Shown piece by piece: positions 54,308 to 64,000 of a DNA stretch of 64,000 bases. The notes beneath the pieces were generated by a model. That model saw nothing but the letters and a program-made list of their open reading frames with translations. It did no database searches and was not told the DNA's origin. Origin of the DNA: Kitasatospora indigofera (GTDB lineage: Bacteria; Actinomycetota; Actinomycetes; Streptomycetales; Streptomycetaceae); contig NZ_BNBO01000015.1 in the NCBI RefSeq assembly GCF_014655955.1, positions 62,001 through 126,000 of the forward strand. Reading direction: 5' to 3'. The stretch's first letter is position 1, and each line of letters begins with the position of its first letter. The position numbers and the translations under genes are program-made.

Positions 54308-54542
54308 GACAGAACCGACAGAACCCCCCTGCCAGGGCCCTGACCTGCGAAAACGAGCAAGATCACGCCTGTGACAAAACCGGTAAAAACTCCGACAGAA
54401 CCTCCCCGACCGAGGTTCTGTCGCGCTGACAGAACCCCCTCCCCAGAGGTTCTGTCGCAGTTATTACCGGTTTTGTCACAGCGGCGATCATGAACAAAAC
54501 CGCAGGTCAGACCCCTTAAGGGGAGGTTCTGTCGGTTCTGTC
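54308..54542. repeat. Mirror-symmetric repeat array, candidate replication origin
   Basis: Ten 9-bp boxes GACAGAACC (eight perfect, two GACAAAACC) arranged as five mirror pairs about 54425: direct pair 54308-54325 against 54525-54542; 54373/54469; 54394/54448; 54414/54428. Perfect 16-bp arms GTGACAAAACCGGTAA (54371-54386) and TTACCGGTTTTGTCAC (54464-54479), extended imperfectly to 54361/54489. CCCCTTAAGGGG palindrome at 54512-54523. Confidence 0.85.
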
Positions 54543-54592
54543 AGCGCCCGGGCCCCTCTGACCGCCCGCACCCTGCCGCAGGAGGCCCGACC

Positions 54593-54781
54593 ATGACCAC
54601 CGCTGTCCCCCAGGCCCTGACCGTCAAGGACGTCATGGCCGCGCTCCGCGTCAGCCACAGCAAGGTCTACGACCTGATCAACACCAACGCACTGCCCAGC
54701 TTCACCGTCGGCCGCAGCAGGCGGTTCGACGCCGCCGACGTGACCGCCTACATGCACAAGCGGAAAGAGGACAAGGACTGA
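54593..54781 (+). CDS. xis: Excisionase (AlpA/MerR-type HTH)
   Basis: 62-residue DNA-bending protein with LTVKDVMAALRVSHSKVYDLI and SRRFDAADVTAYM. It directs integrase towards excision. Its stop overlaps the integrase start (TGATG), so levels are coupled. Confidence 0.92.
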   Translation: MTTAVPQALTVKDVMAALRVSHSKVYDLINTNALPSFTVGRSRRFDAADVTAYMHKRKEDKD

Positions 54782-55932
54782 TGGCCAAGCGCAATCCGAA
54801 CGGCGCCGGGAGCATCACCCGGCGCAAGGACGGCACCTACGAGGCCCGGGTGTACGTCACCACGACCGATGGACAGCGCAAGCGCATCTCGCGGTACGGC
54901 AAGACCCACGACGAGGCAGCGGAGAAGCTAGCCAAAGCCAAGGAGCTGGAGGACAAGGGGGTACCCACGCCGGCCAAGGCCTGGACGGTCGCCGACTTCC
55001 TGGCCTACTGGCTGGAGGAGATCGTGAAGCCCAACCAGCGGCCGAACACGTTCGACAAGTACGAGACGATGGTGCGGCTCTACCTTGTCCCCAGGCTGGG
55101 GAAAAAGAAGCTGACCAAGCTGGGCATCGCCGACCTGCGGAAGTTCTTCAAGGAGCTGGCGAGCGCCGGCGTGGGCGGCTCCACCCGCCAGGAGTGCATG
55201 AAGACGCTCCGCAACGCCCTCAACCGGGCGATGCGAGAGGAACTGATCCTGCGCAACGTGGCGACACTCGTGGACATGCCGCAGGCCACGGCCAAGGAGG
55301 TGATCCCCTGGTCCGGGCAGGAAGCGATCACCTTCCTTCGGTCGGCTCGCTCCCACCGGCTGTACGCCGCGTTCGTCTTCTCCATCGTGCTGGGCCTGCG
55401 GCGGGGTGAGCTGCTGGGCCTGCGGTGGATCGACCTGGACCTGTCCACCGGCACGGCTCACCCCCGCAAGCAGGTGCTGCGGCGTACCGGGGTCGGGCTG
55501 GTGCACGCCGACCTGAAGACGGAGCACTCCAAGGGTGCCCTGCCGCTCCCCCGGCTCTGCCTAGAAGCGCTGGGGGAGCGGCGGCAGCTTCAGCGGCTTG
55601 AGAGGGAGAAGGCTGGCGAGCGCTGGACTGAGATGGACCTGGTGTTCACGACCGAGACGGGCGGGATGATCGACCCAGACGGGTTCTCCGGCACCTTCGA
55701 GCGGCGGGTGACCCGATCCAGCGTCCGACGCATCCCGCTCCACCACACCCGGCACACCACGGGCAGCCTGCTGGCCCTGCTGGGGGTCCACCCGAACGCC
55801 GCACAGAAGATCCTGCGGCACAGTCGGATCACGACCACGCTGGGGATCTACACCCATGTGACGACCGACACGCAGCGGGCGGCGGCGGCGAAGCTGAGCA
55901 GCAGTCTGCGGGACCGGATGAACGGGTCCTAG
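54781..55932 (+). CDS. int: Tyrosine integrase of the AICE
   Basis: 383-residue recombinase. N-terminal arm-binding domain (~1-65; GAGSITRRKDGTYEARVYV), SAM-like core-binding domain (~68-165), catalytic domain with Arg207 (GLRRGELLGL), His321 and Arg324 (HHTRHT), His347 (LRHSRITTTL) and Tyr357 (GIYTHV). It recombines attP and the tRNA-Ile 3' end. It sits next to the intact tRNA, the usual AICE layout. Confidence 0.96.
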   Translation: MAKRNPNGAGSITRRKDGTYEARVYVTTTDGQRKRISRYGKTHDEAAEKLAKAKELEDKGVPTPAKAWTVADFLAYWLEEIVKPNQRPNTFDKYETMVRLYLVPRLGKKKLTKLGIADLRKFFKELASAGVGGSTRQECMKTLRNALNRAMREELILRNVATLVDMPQATAKEVIPWSGQEAITFLRSARSHRLYAAFVFSIVLGLRRGELLGLRWIDLDLSTGTAHPRKQVLRRTGVGLVHADLKTEHSKGALPLPRLCLEALGERRQLQRLEREKAGERWTEMDLVFTTETGGMIDPDGFSGTFERRVTRSSVRRIPLHHTRHTTGSLLALLGVHPNAAQKILRHSRITTTLGIYTHVTTDTQRAAAAKLSSSLRDRMNGS

Positions 55933-55990
55933 ACAGCCGCTTGCGGGCGTTCACAGGGCGTGTGATCCGCGCCACGGGATCGCCGTCACA

Positions 55991-56004
55991 TCCCAAATTT
56001 GGGA
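55991..56004. promoter_or_regulatory. 14-bp palindrome between int and the right att site
   Basis: TCCCAAATTTGGGA, a perfect palindrome at the end of the element. It may be a protein-binding site (integrase/excisionase or IHF-like). Confidence 0.35.
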
Positions 56005-56030
56005 CCTGCTGCCGACGGTCACGAACCCGC

Positions 56031-56050
56031 TGGCGTAAACCGGTGGCGTA
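56031..56050 (+). repeat. Candidate integrase arm sites, right end
   Basis: TGGCGTA (56031-56037), six bases, TGGCGTA (56044-56050); same motif, spacing and orientation as at the left end. Confidence 0.55.
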
Positions 56051-56060
56051 ATGGCAAACG

Positions 56061-56094
56061 AAACGCCCCGGATGGAGTTCCATCCGGGGCGTTT
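56061..56094 (-). terminator. Terminator of tRNA-Ile supplied by the element
   Basis: 16-bp arms AAACGCCCCGGATGGA / TCCATCCGGGGCGTTT with minimal loop, followed on the minus strand by CGTTTG. It terminates tRNA-Ile after integration. Confidence 0.8.
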
Positions 56095-56099
56095 CCGCA

Positions 56100-56144
56100 G
56101 GTGGGCCTAACAGGACTTGAACCTGTGGCCTCTTCCTTATCAGG
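56100..56144. repeat. Right attachment site within the intact tRNA-Ile
   Basis: 45-bp perfect duplicate of 42767-42811; here continuous with the 5' half, so the tRNA is restored. Confidence 0.93.
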
Positions 56145-56175
56145 GAAGCGCTCTAACCGTCTGAGCTATAGGCCC
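56102..56175 (-). tRNA. tRNA-Ile (anticodon GAT)
   Basis: 74-nt tRNA GGGCCTATAGCTCAG...; anticodon stem CTTCC/GGAAG with loop CTGATAA; T arm CAGGTTCAAGTCCTG; discriminator A. It is the AICE target and remains complete. Confidence 0.95.
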
Positions 56176-56191
56176 TTGCCGCACTGAAAGA

Positions 56192-57592
56192 TTAGCGGAC
56201 CGACGGCCGATCTCCCAAATCCGTATCCGCGGCACCCCCGGACCCGGCTCCGGGGCGGCCCCCGGCCATGTGCAGCTCAGGGCGCTGCGGGCGGGCGAGC
56301 CACTGCTCCCGGGTGGCCGGGAGGCCGCTGGAACCGTCGGCCGGGGTGCGGACGGCGAGCACCTGGTTGACCCCGATCCGGTTCTCCTCGAAGGCCAGCG
56401 CGGAGGCGGCCATGTACAGCCGCCAGACCCGGGCCCGGCCGCGGCCGACCTGGCGGACGGCCTGCCCCCAGTTGGCCTCCAGGTTGGCCACCCACTCGCG
56501 CAGGGTCAGGGCGTAGTGCTCGCGCAGCGACTCGACGTCCCGGACCTCGAAGCCGGCCTCCTCCAGCAGGGAGACCGTGGAACCCACCGGGGCGAGCTCC
56601 CCGTCGGGGAAGACGTACCTGCGGATGAAGGGGCTGAGTTCGTAGTGCTCGCCGGACGGGAGCGGCCGGCGGGAGATCTGGTGGTTCAGCAGCCGCCCGC
56701 CGGGGGCCAGCAGGCCGTGGAGCACCGAGGCGTACGTCAGGTACTGGACGGAGCCGACGTGCTCGGCCATGCCGACGCTGGAGATCGCGTCGAAGGGGCC
56801 GTCCGGGATCTCGCGGTAGTCCTGCAGCCGGACCTCCACCCGGTCGGCGAGCCCGGCGTCCGCGACCCGGCGGCGGGCGAGCGCCACCTGCTCGGCCGAG
56901 ATGGACACCCCGACCGCCTCCACGCCGTAGTGCGTGGCGGCGTGGATCAGCAGCGACCCCCAGCCGCAGCCGACGTCCAGCAGCCGCATCCCCGGGCGCA
57001 GGCCCAGCTTGCGGCAGATCAGGTCGAGCTTGGCCTCCTGGGCGGCCTCCAGGCTCTTGGCCCCGGGCTCCCAGTAGGCGCAGGAGTACACCATCGACGG
57101 GCCCAGCACGAGGCCGTAGAAGTCGTTGCCGACGTCGTAGTGGTGGCTGATCGCCGCGCGGTCCCGGCTGCGGCTGTGCAGCCTGCCCCGGACGGCCCGG
57201 GCCTCCTCCGGCGGCGGGGTCGGCTGCAGGCCGAGGGCGCCGATCCGCAGGGCGGTGCGCAGCAGCTCCCGTCCCTTGCCGACCGCGTCGCCCAGGCCGA
57301 GCTTCAGCTGGCGGATCTCGGGGCGCTCGGCGTACTGCGCGACGGCCGAGAGCACCTCGTAGAGGTCGGTGTCCGAGGCGATCTCGATGTCGCCGGCCAC
57401 ATAGGCCCGGGCCAGGCCCAGCTCCCCCGGCTGCCAGACCAGGCGGCGGACGGCCCGGCGGCTGCGCAGCACCAGGGTGGGCGCGCCCGGCGGGCCGGCG
57501 ATGCTGCCGTCCCAGGCCTGGATCCGCAGCGGTACCGGGACCCCCAGCACGGCCTCCAGCGACCCGATCATCTGCCCTGCGAGCTCAGCCAT
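56192..57592 (-). CDS. Cyclopropane-fatty-acyl-phospholipid synthase-type methyltransferase
   Basis: 466-residue SAM-dependent enzyme that adds a methylene across lipid double bonds. N-terminal lipid-binding region (~1-130), SISHHYDVGN-type motif (AISHHYDVGNDFYGLVLG), SAM loop LLDVGCGWGSLL, the catalytic-pocket MVYSCAYW, VGMAEHVG and the C-terminal NHQISRRPLP and ENRIGVNQVLAV. It sits between tRNA-Ile and DUF3566. Cfa, MmaA-like or ergothioneine-unrelated methyl transfer cannot be separated by eye; the Cfa family is certain. Confidence 0.88.
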   Translation of the reverse strand: MAELAGQMIGSLEAVLGVPVPLRIQAWDGSIAGPPGAPTLVLRSRRAVRRLVWQPGELGLARAYVAGDIEIASDTDLYEVLSAVAQYAERPEIRQLKLGLGDAVGKGRELLRTALRIGALGLQPTPPPEEARAVRGRLHSRSRDRAAISHHYDVGNDFYGLVLGPSMVYSCAYWEPGAKSLEAAQEAKLDLICRKLGLRPGMRLLDVGCGWGSLLIHAATHYGVEAVGVSISAEQVALARRRVADAGLADRVEVRLQDYREIPDGPFDAISSVGMAEHVGSVQYLTYASVLHGLLAPGGRLLNHQISRRPLPSGEHYELSPFIRRYVFPDGELAPVGSTVSLLEEAGFEVRDVESLREHYALTLREWVANLEANWGQAVRQVGRGRARVWRLYMAASALAFEENRIGVNQVLAVRTPADGSSGLPATREQWLARPQRPELHMAGGRPGAGSGGAADTDLGDRPSVR

Positions 57593-57790
57593 TGCGCGCC
57601 TCCGTCCAGCCGTACGGCTGCCTTTGCCTGCGACCTGCCTGCGACCTGCGTCCTCGCGAACCGCGCGTCCCAGCTAAGCCCACAGCGGCTGTCGCGGAAC
57701 CCGGCGGCACGCCGGGGCCGGACGCCCGTCACCCGAACGCCGGGTGGCCGGACGGCCTGCGCCCCCGAGCCCGGGGCCCGCCCGAACGGC

Positions 57791-57829
57791 AGCGGGCCCC
57801 GAAGGCTGCAACAGCCTTCGGGGCCCGCT
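57791..57829 (-). terminator. Terminator of the gyrase-DUF3566 unit
   Basis: 18-bp perfect stem AGCGGGCCCCGAAGGCTG / CAGCCTTCGGGGCCCGCT with a 3-nt loop, just downstream of the DUF3566 stop at 57854 (minus strand). Confidence 0.88.
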
Positions 57830-57853
57830 CATTCCGCCGGAAGTGACTGGGTG

Positions 57854-58618
57854 TCAGTCCTCTTCGGCGAGGGTCAGCTCGACACCACCGGTGAAGCCGG
57901 CGGCGGTGTTGTAGATGAACGCCGACAGGGTGGCCAGCGCGGTCAGCAGCACCACGTCCACCACCGCGATCAGCACGGTGAAGCTCATCACCTTGCCGAA
58001 GCCGACGTAGTCCATCAGGTTGAGGCCGCCGGTGGTGTCCGAGCCGGTGACGTCCTTGAGGGTCTTGGTCAGCGAGTCGAAGACGCCCAGCGAGTCCAGC
58101 GTCATCCACAGCACCGCGGCCGCGACGATCAGGATCACGCCGACCGCGAGCGACAGCAGGAAGCTGACCTTCATGACCGACCACGGGTCGGCCTTGGTCA
58201 CCCGGAGCCGGGCCTTGCGGGTCCGTCCGGTGCCCGCCGCCGCTGCCGGGGCCGGGCGCCGGGCGGCGCCGGCCGCCGCGGGCGCGGCCGGACCGGCCTG
58301 GCCCGCCGCCGGGGCCCCCGCGTTCACCCGCGTGCCGCGGGCCGGCGTGGGCTGGCCCTTGGCGTACGTGGTCGGCTGCGAGAACCCGTTGCCGCCGCCC
58401 GCCGCGGGCGCGGCCGGCGGGACCGGCGGCGGTGGCGGCGTGCCGTAGCCACCCGCCGCACCCGGCTGACCGCCCGAACCGACCGGGGGCATCAGCGAGG
58501 TGGACGCCGCCGGGTGCTCGGCCGGAGTCTGCGGAACACCGCCGTACGGCATGCCGCCCTGTCCTGCGCCCGGACGGCCGCCCGCGGCGCCTCCCGCAGC
58601 ACCCGTGGCTCCACTCAC
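57854..58618 (-). CDS. DUF3566 domain membrane protein
   Basis: 254-residue protein: ~150-residue Gly/Pro/Ala-rich N-terminus, then two membrane helices (VMKVSFLLSLAVGVILIVAAAVL and VMSFTVLIAVVDVVLLTALATL) around FGKVMSF and an amphipathic end (VELTLAEED). GTG 58618 follows GGGAGG; an ORF-level start at 58672 is upstream of the site. DUF3566 genes always follow gyrA in actinobacteria; possible polar growth or division role, unproven. Confidence 0.88.
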   Translation of the reverse strand: MSGATGAAGGAAGGRPGAGQGGMPYGGVPQTPAEHPAASTSLMPPVGSGGQPGAAGGYGTPPPPPVPPAAPAAGGGNGFSQPTTYAKGQPTPARGTRVNAGAPAAGQAGPAAPAAAGAARRPAPAAAAGTGRTRKARLRVTKADPWSVMKVSFLLSLAVGVILIVAAAVLWMTLDSLGVFDSLTKTLKDVTGSDTTGGLNLMDYVGFGKVMSFTVLIAVVDVVLLTALATLSAFIYNTAAGFTGGVELTLAEED

Positions 58619-58767
58619 CCTGGTCCTCCCGCACTCACCGCCAGGCCGGTGATCACCGGCCTGGTTCGTCACTCGTCATCCAGCGCCCGGCGGGATTGCC
58701 CGGTACTGGTCGGCCGCCCGTACCCCGCGCGCGCCGGGCGCGCGGGGGTACGGGCCCCGTGGCAGGG

Positions 58768-61377
<2,610 letters not shown>

Positions 61378-61433
61378 TGGTGGTCAGTTTCCTTTCACGC
61401 GTGACTGGACGGTACTGGCGGGGGCGGCCCCCG

Positions 61434-63529
<2,096 letters not shown>

Positions 63530-63726
63530 AGTGTTTGGCTTTCAGTCTACCGGTACGACTGACAGAGATGGGCGTTTGGCAGCCCCTGAGGGCAGATATG
63601 CCGCCCGAAATCCCCTCTGGACATGTCCCGATACTCGCCCCGGGGCCCCAGAGCGCTCAAAAGGGCCGCCAGCGGTTCCGGAGCTTCGCCGTCCGCGAGA
63701 CCCGCGGACCGCCCGGCCGGCGGCCC

Positions 63727-64000
63727 TCACCCCCAGGTGTCGCCGGGCCCCTTGCTCCCGGGCGCGCGCAGCCGCCCGTAGCCCCTGACCGGCGCCGCCG
63801 GGCCCAGGACCTTGATCACCTTCACCGTGCCGTGCCCCAGTTCGTGGTTCAGCCGGGCCACCAACTGACGCGCCAGCAGACGGAGCTGGGTCGCCCACGC
63901 GGTGGAGTCGCACTGCACCGTCAGGACGGCCGTCGCCTCCTCGAAGTGCTTCGGCTCACAGTGCGCCGAGATGTCCGGCCCGACGATCTGCGGCCAGCGC
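63727..64000 (-). CDS. DUF721 (DciA-like) protein, 5' end beyond the window
   Basis: C-terminal 90 residues are visible (RWPQIVGPDISAHCEPKHF..., ending VLGPAAPVRGYGRLRAPG). DUF721 proteins sit between recF and gyrB; related DciA loads the replicative helicase in bacteria without DnaC. Continues past 64000. Confidence 0.85.
   Translation of the reverse strand, partial: RWPQIVGPDISAHCEPKHFEEATAVLTVQCDSTAWATQLRLLARQLVARLNHELGHGTVKVIKVLGPAAPVRGYGRLRAPGSKGPGDTWG

Larger units (their letters stand above)
42767..56144. mobile_element. AICE integrated in tRNA-Ile(GAT)
   Basis: A 13.4-kb integrative and conjugative element bounded by 45-bp direct repeats of the tRNA-Ile 3' end. Modules in order: Nudix/GntR control, small conserved transfer-associated genes, TraB/TraSA-type FtsK-like translocase, methyltransferase, primase-polymerase plus DUF3987 helicase-like gene, repeat-array origin candidate, excisionase, integrase. 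It matches the AICE definition (pSAM2-like transfer and excision) but with prim-pol replication instead of RepSA. All genes except Nudix point right, towards the intact tRNA. Confidence 0.92.

Noticed and set aside
54308..54542. CRISPR array
   Set aside because: Boxes are 9 bp and mirror-arranged with no uniform spacers and no cas genes.

Overview
The window is GC-rich actinobacterial chromosome (strong G/C bias at third codon positions, many GTG starts, GTGA/ATGA gene overlaps). Gene content and order point to Streptomycetaceae (Streptomyces or Kitasatospora; I cannot separate them from this window). The right end carries the start of the DUF721-gyrB-gyrA-DUF3566 block that in this family lies beside recF-dnaN-oriC-dnaA, so oriC is probably a few kb beyond position 64000 (inference).

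Layout. 1-9.6 kb: family-2 glycosyltransferase (cut by the edge), FAD monooxygenase, secreted sedolisin-type protease, XRE-like regulator, cell-wall hydrolase with two peptidoglycan-binding repeats, TrmH-type RNA methyltransferase. 9.6-23.6 kb: FUSC membrane protein, a translationally coupled DUF5819/HTTM pair, a J-domain protein joined in frame to a rhodanese domain, a SpoIIE-type phosphatase broken by a one-base frameshift, a rhomboid-like plus MprF-like pair, and a NarL-type two-component system. 23.7-39.8 kb: the conserved growth and division cluster: tRNA-Leu, fhaA, fhaB, pstP, ftsW/rodA-type gene, pbpA, pknB, two class E sortases, a pabA-type amidotransferase, DUF881, crgA, rhomboid protease and cyclophilin. 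PknB phosphorylates, PstP dephosphorylates, the FHA proteins read phospho-threonine, and the SEDS protein with PbpA builds wall. Between crgA and the rhomboid gene is a dense DnaA-box cluster.

42.8-56.1 kb: an actinomycete integrative and conjugative element (AICE) of about 13.4 kb integrated into the 3' half of tRNA-Ile(GAT). A 45-bp perfect direct repeat marks both ends. It carries a Nudix/GntR control pair, small mobile-element proteins, a TraB/TraSA-type FtsK-like DNA translocase with a repeat-rich region behind it (candidate clt), a cytosine-methyltransferase-like gene, a primase-polymerase plus DUF3987 replication pair, an unusually regular mirror-symmetric repeat array (candidate origin), an excisionase and a tyrosine integrase. 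The element separates tRNA-Ile from tRNA-Ala, DLW-39 and DUF6191, which probably stood closer together before insertion.

56.1-64 kb: tRNA-Ile, a cyclopropane-fatty-acyl-phospholipid synthase-type methyltransferase, DUF3566, gyrA, gyrB and the 3' end of DUF721, all on the minus strand.
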